From NCBI GenBank assembly GCA_030248295.1, contig JASANH010001463.1:124001-188000 (forward strand): 64,000 bases of DNA. The letters run 5' to 3'. Position numbers and translations under genes: made by a program. The stretch's first letter is position 1; each line of letters begins with the position of its first letter. Below, piece after piece: positions 44,404-54,061 of the stretch. The DNA is from Mesodorylaimus sp. YZB2_4 (Eukaryota; Nematoda; Enoplea; Dorylaimida; Dorylaimidae). Under the pieces are notes generated by a model. The model was not told the origin of the DNA, did no database searches, and worked only from the letters and a program-made list of their open reading frames with translations.

Positions 44404-47400
44404 ATGGAGCCGCATTTGCAATCTACGCCAACGACCCGTGAAGACCGTAACAGCCAATTGGTGCTACCAGACAGCGGTTACTATAGTCCGCAAAACGATT
44501 CCAATTTCTTCGATTTCGAAACCGCGCGTTCAACAAGCACTCCGATACGAAAACCTACTCCTCAGCCTTCGACTTATTTTATGTTGAATCATACACTCGG
44601 TTCAGTGTATGGTCGACGAATCAGAAGACGAAGCGATCCATTCCCGCAAGCCGAACAAGCTCAGCATATGCGACGTGCAGCAAGTCAAGACAGCGGTCTT
44701 CCGCCCCAAAGCCAAGATCAGTCGGAAACGATGGTTTCGCAGGAAAATGCTCCAGCGAGTGCCTTGCATCCGTCGACCAGCTCAACTAGTTCAGGTAAGA
44801 TGACAGATGACACACCGGGGATGCTGCACAGTAAGCTAATCAGCCATGAAGCATGAGAATTTAAAACCCGCCTCTATTCAATTTCGATTCGGGTGACCGA
44901 GCGCCAAGCCTTTTTCCCACGCCTTTCCGGGCATTCCCACACCGGCAGATGTCCACTCGAAACAGACAGTGGCCGCTGTCCAATGGCCACCCTGCCTTCA
45001 CAATCCCCGCGAGACGATTGTCCAAAATTAGATTGCTATACCCAATAAGGGCTTGTTCGTGGGACACCCTTCGTTTCGAGATGTCTACAGTCTACTCAAA
45101 TCGTGATGTAGTTTTAACAGCGGGGGACTTGAAGGGCGAGACGATGATTATGGGTCAAATCGGTACGCGAGGCCATAAATGGAAGTGTACTACGCACCTT
45201 TTACTCCATTTACTATGAGCGTAACAATCGTAGACACTACGTTAGCGAGGTGGAAGACATGGGCTTCGTGCTGTGCGGCTAGGTTGAAAGTGAGGTGACG
45301 GACTGGTGTCAGGTGTCCAGGCCAACTTTTTCGATGAGGAGGTAAACAATGTGTCAGATCTTTTTGTCTAGTCAGAACCCCGACGCACCTGTGTTGGCTT
45401 GGTGCCATCGACATCTGTAGTGCATATCTCTTCTACTGCCATCCCCTCGTTTTTTGGTGAATCTTTGATGTTCAGCGATTGAAACCTATCTCATTTCTTG
45501 GGTCTGGAGTGTCAAAAGTTTGCCGCCTCTTTCTCAACATTTGTCCCCAGTGTCGATGTCACGGTTACAGTACCCCGGGACTGACCAGTTTGGGCGTGTC
45601 TCGTATGAGTCATCGCATCGTGATCTATTGTATGACGTCATGGAAACTGGCAGGTAAAAGACGGCTATAAACCTGTCCTGTCTTCGTCCTGGCAAACCAA
45701 TCTGGGTCATCCAATTCATGAGTCACATGCCGAAACGTACGCACTAACCGTGTAAGAGGGCTGGTAGGTCGAAAAAATGGCTTCCCGTTTTTTCCCTGTC
45801 AGTTGTATTTGTCGAAGGGATTTGGCCCGTTGCCAACGGTCTGTGGTGTCTGAGCACAGTGAAAAGGGTGATTGTTTGGCTTGAAACGATGTTGGCCAAA
45901 GTCGGTGTATTGTTTGTGATTGAATAGGGCCGGGTTGAAAAGGGTAGCAAACGAGCCGAAAAAGGACACGAGGGTCTTGTCTATGCTTGAACATGGTCGG
46001 TGGTCAAGCGATACTAACGAAACCACGGCTCATCCTTGTCCAAACAAACTACCGTACTCGAACAGTGATCACAGTACTGTACTTTTGAGACGTTGAGGGT
46101 GTTCGAGGACGAGACATTGGAAATCCAAAGACTAGCGCCTGCCTCTTCACGTTTCGGCTTAAAGGCCGATTCTCTACGCCATAAATCAGCCGAATATGTA
46201 AACACAGGTGCACTTGTTTGCTCTTTTCCGTGAAATTGAAACGTTAGACCGTTCGGTGACGATTCGGCGCGCCATCTCGATTTGTCGGTCAACGATGTCT
46301 CGACGAGTTGACGAGTCTGTCGAGGGCTACTTTCCAAAACACAGTGCGCCTGTAGGGTCTAGGCTGCGCCGCCGACTGATGTATCTTCCTTGATGACCTT
46401 ATTTTGACCGATGTCCACCCCCCCCCCCCCCCCACAGGGTCAGTGTGTACAATTGAAATATTGTCCTTCGATTTGAAGGCAGCGAAAGAAAAAGCAAGGA
46501 GTGCAGGCTGTGTGTAACGTTAATGAGGGTATAGTGCAGAGTGGTAGTACCTACAGTAGTCCAAACACGTGACAGGAACAAACTTGTTTTAGCTGCTCTG
46601 CCTAACATGGCTTGTAAATGCGCAATCACACTTGTTGGTTAGGACCTCATAAATCACGCACGATCATATACCAAGCAATTACGTAATTTATTTCAGACCT
46701 GTCGAGGCCAGTGGCTGTGGTTCGCCCTCTGACACCTGAACCAGTCCCTCAGCAATCGCAGGCATTGGACAATGAAACACTACGACGTTACGGCGCGCGA
46801 TTGCGGATGGTGGCCGATAGAATGGACAACGAGTTTGGACCTCCAAACAATATATTTGTTCGAGTTGGTGTCCGATTTGGTCCAATTTTTGCCGCACTAG
46901 GAGCTGAAATGGTTGAGGTGAGTATGTTGAGCTTACTGTAATTCAGACTTGGGCAATAGAGCAATTAGGCATTAGGGATAAACAGGACTCTAGAGGCAAG
47001 CTGTTACCAGGCGCGTATCGAATTTATATTATTGTTTTCCTAATGCAAATTTACGCTTGCTTCAATGAGCTGCTTATGTAGGGGACGGGTCAATGATGAG
47101 GTCGCAAGCTGTCGCCTGGGCGTTGTTGCTATTTGCTTTCTATTGACAACCATTCTGGCCACCTGTTGGCGTCCCCTGTTTTCAATGACCAGTGGTCAGC
47201 TCGATTTGCCCTATCACTAGCCCAGCCTATTATGTACACACGCTGGTGAAAAGGCGATTATTGTTTCACGGCTTGGCCGCGCAATCTGGTCTCGTCTAGC
47301 CACGCCCGTAAATAGCCTCTTGTCCGTTACACCTCTATAATAGAGATTGCTCGTTTTTCTTGCCTCATACGGCTCCCTCTTACAAAACCAGTCCTTTTCA

Positions 47401-47683
47401 ATGGCTAGTGGGGTCAGCTGGCGTGGAATATGACCAGCCAGCGTTAATCGTTTTCGTGTCATAGCACCTCGGTCTTAATTAGTATTAGGGAGGGGCTTGG
47501 CCAGACCAGCTGAGGAGAGGCGTCGGTAAGCTAGATGACAGATGCTCCCTTTATGCTCTATTGCCTTAATTGGTTTGAGGCTGAGCTAAGAAAACATGAT
47601 GGTCCTAATTAGCTAACGTGAGAATCAATGTTTCTTTTTAGGGAATACTGGTCGAAATCGCTATTCACATATTCCTAATTTGA
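44404..47683 (+). CDS. BH3-only-like protein with hydrophobic tail
   Basis: Three exons, 44404-44794, 46697-46917 and 47642-47683, all in phase, encode 217 aa. The ATG follows an acceptor (TTTATTTCCAG) by one base, so a 5' UTR exon lies upstream. Residues 1-150 are Ser/Pro/Gln-rich and probably disordered. Residues about 159-178 read as a BH3 helix: ARLRMVADRMDNEF fits the L-x3-(G/A)-D core and the usual hydrophobic spacing, as in Bim and Bmf. The end (FGPIFAALGAEMVE, then GILVEIAIHIFLI) is hydrophobic enough for a tail anchor, typical of Bcl-2-family proteins on the outer mitochondrial membrane. No BH1/BH2 (NWGR) motif is seen, so it is BH3-only-like, predicted to promote apoptosis by binding Bcl-2 grooves. 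The 1.9-kb first intron is unusually long for this window. The third exon is short and rests on phase and hydrophobicity. Confidence 0.5.
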
Positions 47684-50442
47684 CCTATGGACGACGACTC
47701 GACCTGGCCAGTCAGTGTTCGATGTGTACAGGATCGTCGACTTATTATTTGCCTAGTCTGCAGATTGAGCCATTGAGTGTAGAATTACTCTCGAGATTGC
47801 ATTTTAGTGAATTTAGAAATTTGTCAAATTACAGTAGAAACTTTTTTGCTTTGCAATCTTCGTACAGCCAATCTGCAACATGACGGGAGAGGTCATTTTT
47901 TTCATTCCAATGTTATTTTAGGCGTATTATCAATCATTCCAACCAGCTCGCTATGACAGTGTTTTTTGATGCCGGACTTTCAATTTTTTGAAAGCTTTCT
48001 CCGCTAACCTTGTTATCACTGCCTGAGCCCTCTCTGCCTCTACTTGGCCTTGCTTTTTTGGCTCAAAGGGTATTTTACTATTTTGGAGTACGTGTTGATT
48101 GATGTACGCGTATGACTTTTTTGTTTATCAGCCCAAAGACTCGATTATCTCATCGCTTGTTCCATGTTGGGCTTTATGCTGCAAGGTTAACTCACGCTTT
48201 GTATAGTTCACTTTTTGGAAATGATTTTGTATAAACGCCAATAAACGAAATACGGCTACCATAGACCTCGGGCAAAGGGAGGGTTGATTACTCATGGCGG
48301 ACTTGAAATGGCGCCAAGGGTCGACAAGGTCACCAAGGGTCAGGTCATTGGATGACGAAGTGATGCACGTGTTCGGTTGGGAGGCGAGGGCAGGCAGACA
48401 CGCATTGAAAAGAATTAATGTAAGAAAACAAAATGACAAGCCAAGGACCGGTCGAGTCGGTCTTTTCATGGATGGCTGCAGGCGATTGGTCTTTAGATTT
48501 TATCGCATCCAACCGACCATTTTGACGCGGCCATGATCGTCTTAGGCGTTTGCTTATAATGAATGATGATCATGGCCTCCGTGTCGGCCTGGTTCGTCGA
48601 AGGTCGTCGAAACGGGCTACTTTTTCAATAGAAATTGCTCGTAGAGGCCAGACCGAGGCGACGACTGGCCTTTTTTTCAAATCCATCCTCATCATCACAC
48701 GATAGTCGTTTTGTTGACTAAAATCACTTTAGGTTCGCATTTAGGGCTCCTTTGTCAACAAAATTTATACAGCCACACTTTTTTTACGAAGAAGCCAGCA
48801 AAGCCGTTTTTCTCTTCCGCTCTTATCTCGACTGGCAGACCAGACTGGGTGCCTTTTTCTGGTTTCTTTATTCTGTCCAGAGGTGCATAAGCAGTCTGCA
48901 ATAGCCAGAAAAAGTGAGACGGGAAGACTAGCGCGAGGCATCGACAAGATGGTGTTTAGTCTAGTCAGATACTGTAGGCCGCAAAAGGAAGTAGACTGAC
49001 TCACACGAGCAGATGACCAAAAGAAGAACCGACTTGTCGGCATCTTTTGAGGGAATAGGGAAAAACGATCCGAAAGAGGAAGCCCGTTGTCATCAAGGCT
49101 CTTGCTTGGCGTACTCATGCCTATAATAAGTAGCAAAGAATGGTTGGAAATCACGAAGAAATCATTTTTCAATCTCAAACATCATTGAATAATCAATGTG
49201 GCCGTGAGTCAAGGTCGATGACTACCATTAGCATATGCATGAAGACGGGGTGTGATAGGAACATGGGTCGCGAGGAATTAATCAGAAATGACGATAGGAT
49301 CGGCGCAATATGGTCACTGGCATAATGTGAATTTAGTTCATGTGTCCCGAAAATAGAGTGCATAGCGCGTTCATTGAAACAGTACCTACCGCACATAGAA
49401 TACGAGGGTCTGCTTGCAGTATGTTCCTCAGACCGGCTATTTCCTGTTTCGTACGGTCTAATAAGAGTAGGGAAGCCGGCCTCAACGCTTTACCTCGCGG
49501 CAAAAATACTGATGCCTTATATCACGCGATCAGCATGGAATGTTCGCGTCATCTATTCTCGGCATGATCTGGCTTTTTCAATCCATGGCTTCATATTTGT
49601 GTTAAGTTATTGTTAGAACCCTTACGATTAAATGTGCACCATGTAACATTTAGCTGGGCCCTGTCGCTTTTTGACAACATGCCTCTGAAACCACTCAAAG
49701 AACAAAGGATCGAGAGGTCTCTTCATACAGGCGAATCTGAACACTTTGGAATGGAGCGTCGTCCTCAGGGTTTCGATCTGAGCGACCCTAATCGCTACTT
49801 GTTGATGAGGGCCTTGATGTTATCTGCCGGAAACTCGGACGACGATGTTGATGGAAATTCTTATTCGTTTACATTTATCTCCTCCTATGACGTTACACTG
49901 AATCACGACACTCACCGGGCCACATGATCAAGTGACCTGGCTGTACCACCTCCTTCAACAGAAACCGCTATAAAAGTCCTCTTACTCTTCTTGAAGGCGT
50001 CTGCTCGTACAATGCTCATACTATCGTGCATTGTGCTCTCAAAGAGGGCTCTATCAAAAAGATATTATCGGATGATGAAGGCACTTGGGGGACCAAGATG
50101 CTCATGGTCACAGTAACAATAACAATTTTATTACAGTCGCGTGCCATGGCCGTAAAGTGCAAATGGTGAGTAGGAGCGTTTATGGACATGAAGTCATAAT
50201 TGTCATCCTTGACACAGAATCTGTTTTCCACTGAGCGGGTGGTTTGACGTAAACACTGCTAATAAAAAGCATTTCTGAGGTATCTGCGCATAATGACTGG
50301 TAAGAAATGGGGACTTGCTGAACTTGGCGTGTCATACTTGATGAATAAGATTTGCGTAACACGAACATAGAGGTCACGCAAAATCTGCCAGCAATTGTGT
50401 TTTGTAGCTTGTACGATTACAGCAATGATGCCTAATTTAAGA
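47684..50442. other. mostly intergenic
   Basis: Apart from the minus-strand candidate at 48128-48469, I see no supported gene. A plus frame at 48294-48536 is its antisense. A plus frame at 49610-49927 has an internal ATG at about 49679 and an acidic middle (NSDDDVDG), but no family or splice support. Confidence 0.45.
48128..48469 (-). CDS. candidate small secreted protein
   Basis: A 113-codon frame from an ATG. The first 30 residues form a textbook signal peptide: basic KRPTRP, hydrophobic core LGLSFCFLTLILFNACL, and a PALA-S cleavage site. The mature part has two Cys (NTC and SLC) and no recognised domain; a dibasic-like KR lies in its second half, so a processed peptide precursor is conceivable. 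No splice sites are needed. The signal peptide is the only evidence, and a chance frame remains possible. Confidence 0.35.
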   Translation of the reverse strand: MKRPTRPVLGLSFCFLTLILFNACLPALASQPNTCITSSSNDLTLGDLVDPWRHFKSAMSNQPSLCPRSMVAVFRLLAFIQNHFQKVNYTKRELTLQHKAQHGTSDEIIESLG

Positions 50443-51096
50443 TTACTTGGCCGCTTGTAACAATGCCACGATCAGTCCATACATTCCCAGAACCATTGCA
50501 AAGCCTGTCATAAGCACAGCACTCATAAACATTTGTGGTCTCAAAGCAGAACTTCGGGTGCCCCAATTTCCCAGTACGCCAATACACATTCCACCCGCCA
50601 TGCCACAAATACCCACCGCCAAACCGCCAGCCAGATCTCCAAAAGCGCTAAAAACCAGTTAATAACGTTAAGCTGTTATTAAAACTAATCTATGCCTCAC
50701 GTAGCCAGGTCGTAGTCTGATGCCCGCTCTATCTTCTGGGCCAGAAGTACAGCCACGACTAATCCATATATGGCAATGACTCCTGCCATGACTGCGTGAA
50801 CAATTGATTTCATGATCATGTTGGGTCGACGGGGTGCTATAGAGGCGATGCCCTGACCAGATTTGGCGGTTCCATAAGCTGCTCCGAATGCTACATAAAA
50901 GATCAGGGTTTCTAAATTCTAAAACTTGGCTTGGCAATTGGCTTACTTGGGAACACGATCGATGCGGCAACTCCAAAGTTTCCTGCAATGGTAGTCAGTG
51001 CCGTATGGTTGCACGACCATAGTCAAAGCACAGCTTACCAATCAATGGCGCCAGTGTTAGCATATCAGAATTGGCATTGGTGTAGGCTCCTGCCAT
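50443..51096 (-). CDS. V-ATPase proteolipid subunit c-like, copy 1 (Glu to Met)
   Basis: Exons 51096-51039, 50982-50947, 50890-50701 and 50647-50443 give 162 aa in four helices. The family forms the rotor ring of the vacuolar proton pump. Matches: [51 protein letters not shown] and [13 protein letters not shown], and the last helix [21 protein letters not shown]. In canonical c subunits this helix reads FAEVLGLYGLI, with Glu carrying the proton; here Met146 takes that place, and no other helix has an acidic residue to substitute. It diverges from copy 2 at 52103, sharing the intron positions and the 190-nt exon length. It is either a ring member with a non-protonating role or a degenerating paralogue with an open frame. 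Family call strong; function open. Confidence 0.85.
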
Positions 51097-51321
51097 ATTT
51101 TTGTCTTTCACCTGGCAGTCTGGGCAGGTCTTGAGCAAGTCTCAATTTGATAGAAGACCCCCGACGGTCAGAATGTGGTAATATTTGCGTGTCGTAGCTG
51201 CCTACAAAACAAAGTCGTGTTATAGTCTTCTTTGAGAGGGGGGCGCAGGAAAGGCGGACAGGAGAGCGCAGACTCAAGAAGGTAAAGAACTGATTGGGTC
51301 ATGCCCGGACGACAAAACTGA

Positions 51322-51433
51322 ATCTTTTGCCTCTTCCGAGCGAGATAGTCAGCTGCGAGTAATCCAAATATGGCATTGATTTCTGTCATTCACCACAACA
51401 CTGTCATGCCCCTGATAGAATTTGGCCATATAA
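51322..51433 (-). pseudogene. decayed V-ATPase c exon
   Basis: The minus strand matches the 190-nt exon of copy 1 (50890-50701). TCAATGCCATATTTGGATTA corresponds to TCATTGCCATATATGGATTA; flanking GCCAAATTCTATCAGGGGCA corresponds to GCCAAATCTGGTCAGGGCA. About 50 nt of the middle are deleted and stops are present. It lies 230 bp upstream of copy 1's start on the same strand, so at least three proteolipid units once stood here. Confidence 0.7.
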
Positions 51434-52102
51434 CATTTGGCCTCTTTCGTCTGAGGCACCTGTGGCTGTCCCTTCATTTGTTTCTTTCCAGAAACGAAAA
51501 CAGAAAGAAGAAAGAAGGCTAAAAATGTCACGTCTCAACGTTGTGCATGGCACGTCTTTTAGCTTGATCACGCGCCTGACCCAGCAGCACTTGTAAAGAA
51601 ACATTCAAAACAGACAGTTCCAGTCAGCACGTGTCTATTTTTGGGGAAGTAAAAGGAAGGAAAGTTATAACAGTTCTGGAACAGGCGGAACATATGCTGT
51701 CTAGGGTGTGTACATATTGACGTATTCTGCAATGTCTTGAAGAACAAAACCTGCCAGGAAAATGAATCAGGTTTCTTCTCTCATCACGTTACTTGACTAC
51801 CCAGGCTGGGATCATGAACGATTTTGGTCTGCTGAGAAGCTGAAATAAAAGCGTCTTAAGGTTGCCTCTGACAGTCGAGAGGTGTGCTCATCGTGTGGGC
51901 AAGCTATAATCAGCTGGGCTAGGTCGCCGTGATTGATAAGCTAACCAATCCTGGGCTCATCCTAGCTAGCTGATACTGTGGATCCTAGCACCCGTGCGCC
52001 GAGTGGGCAGTTTGTGTATTATCAGCGCTCTTTCAGGGAGTTCATCGAGTACACACGAAGCAACTTTGCGAACTGAAGAGTCCGATAAGCTCAAATCTGA
52101 AG

Positions 52103-53344
52103 ATGGTAACGCCAACAGAAAGTGAAGCCTTGGAAGGAACTCTGTATGCACCATTCATAGGAATACTTGGGGTCGTATCCTCCATCGCCTTCTCCAGTAA
52201 GTCTTATGTCATGCTTGGTTCATTAAAACCGTGTTAATGTGCCTCGAGAGTATTGAGAAACAGAAAATCATCATTTTTTTAAACCTGGGCAGGAATCGGA
52301 GGCTTAGCATAACTTGCCTGCATTAGGGGTGTCAGGTGCTTGGGAAACCGTTGAATTGGGAAAATAGGCACGACAAGTGACCAGTAGGAGTTGTTTATAA
52401 AAGCAAGCACCAACGAAATTACGTGGGTGCCTGCATAAATCCCTGGCATGCTGTAAAAGCTAGCTCTCGACCAGATGCAGCCCTCTGCACGAGGCCGCAG
52501 CTGGGACCAAATCGCCAGGGTGCATAAACCAGGCCTGAAGCCTTGTTTAGGCATCTGGGTCTTTGATATGGCACCCTCTTCCCTCTCCAGTATTGTCCAT
52601 CTAAAGCTGCTTGAATTGGGTCACTTCTCAGCCCGCCGGAAGTCTGAGAGACCAAAGCACCAGAAACTAGTCGAGCACACGTTGGATGATAGGCCATATC
52701 GTGACGCAGGTGAACCACCTGGATATTCGTCCGTATTAGTGAAAGATGGGCTGTTAGTTTCCTGCACCATCAGCTGAATCTTCCCTGACTGAAGTCGTGG
52801 TTGCGGCTCTGTGCGGGTCGCGCTACAACTGCAGCAGGGAGCCTGGCTGAAGTCTGACTGGCCGGGAACGAATGTGCATTGTTCCTTGTTCTTCAGCAAT
52901 CGGCGCTGGCTATGGCACAGCCAGAACCATGTTGGGTATAGTTGAAATTGCACCGAGGAGACCAAACTTGATAATGAAATCCGTCGTGCACGTGGTCATG
53001 GCTGGTGTGCTGGCCATATATGGTCTTGTCATCTCCATCATTATTGCTGGCAGAATCGATAAGCCACCCAACTACACTCTGTTCAGGTAATGTGTTGGGT
53101 GTTGACTGCAGCCAAATCCATAATCGTTCTCTTTTAAAGTGCCTTTGCTCACTTGGGCGCGGGTCTGACAATGGGATTTACTGGTCTCGCTGGTGGTGTG
53201 TGTATCGGCGTGCTGGGCGATTCGTGCACAAGAAGCACAGGATTCAGGCCCCAAATGTATATGACAGCCGTTTTATTGACTGGTTTTGCAATGGTGTTAG
53301 GAATGTACGGTTTGATATGCGCCTTACTATTGTCGACCAAATAG
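52103..53344 (+). CDS. V-ATPase proteolipid subunit c-like, copy 2 (Glu to Met)
   Basis: Exons 52103-52196, 52897-53086 and 53140-53344 encode 162 aa, exactly the length of copy 1. It lacks copy 1's first intron; the other two are at the same positions. Matches include IGAGYGTARTMLGI, RRPNLIMKSVVHVVMAG, LAIYGLVISIII, HLGAGLTMGFTGLAGG, VCIGVLGDSCTRS, and a final helix [20 protein letters not shown]. The essential Glu of the last helix is Met146, as in copy 1, and the following Leu of GLYGL is also Met in both. The 700-nt first intron is long for this window. It should be an integral membrane protein of endolysosomal membranes if expressed. The frame is fully open with normal splice sites, which argues against simple decay. 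Confidence 0.85.
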
Positions 53345-53777
53345 GGATATGTGAATTTAAGGCGCGGAAGGAAAACGAAGAAATTTTTGTAGAAAACTCT
53401 ACTTTTGAAATTTATGTATCGTTTACGAATCCCTCGCCTCAGAAGATTATTCAGCACAAATAAACAGCCTGAACAGTGTTGCTTCGTGCTCGAGAAGTGT
53501 CCGACGCAGGCTTCAAAATAGAGTAAAGCCTAATGTTTCTATCGTAAAAACGTCAGGCCACTGGGGACGAGGTCTCATTTAGCTTTGAGTGAACATGCTG
53601 TCCAAGTGGCACGGGCTCCTCGCTTTTTCTGACAAACGCTTCCTCGGAACAGCATGGCAAAGTTTATTGTGTAACCTCTGATTTATTTGCACCCACCCAC
53701 CTTGTATCATGGCACATATTCTAACTGTTCACTGTTCCAATTCGGCCATTGACAAGTGGGAATTCTGATCACTGGCA

Positions 53778-54061
53778 TTATTCGCAGGGCAACAACTCTT
53801 GTAACTTCCACGAATACATTTGACAATAACCTTCCATGCAACGGCATGATCGCCGACCAGCTACAAAAAAGTAGATGAAATAAGTCAAAGTTAAAAACCT
53901 CTCTTTTACTGACCCCAGGCTGGAAATGCAAGTTTATTGTCGGTGACAGGTTGAGTTCTCCAGCACTGAAACTCTTTTTCGCATTCTTTTTGACCACGGC
54001 CAACATGCGCTGTTGCCGCAACGAGCAAGGCGACTATCAAAGCCAAATTTGAAAAGACCAT
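53778..54061 (-). CDS. small cysteine-rich secreted protein
   Basis: Exons 54061-53914 and 53860-53778 encode 76 aa with canonical GTCAGT and TTTGTAG sites in phase. Residues 1-23 are a signal peptide (MVFSNLALIVALLVAATAHV). The mature chain has six Cys: KECEKEFQCW near its start, the RRSCRCMEGYC cluster, and a final PCE. Six Cys in about 50 residues suggest three disulfides. The spacing (C-x5-C, about 24, C-x-C-x4-C, about 14, C) matches no family I can name; a host-defence peptide, protease inhibitor, venom-like peptide or signalling ligand are all possible. Convergent with V-ATPase c copy 2. Confidence 0.55.
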
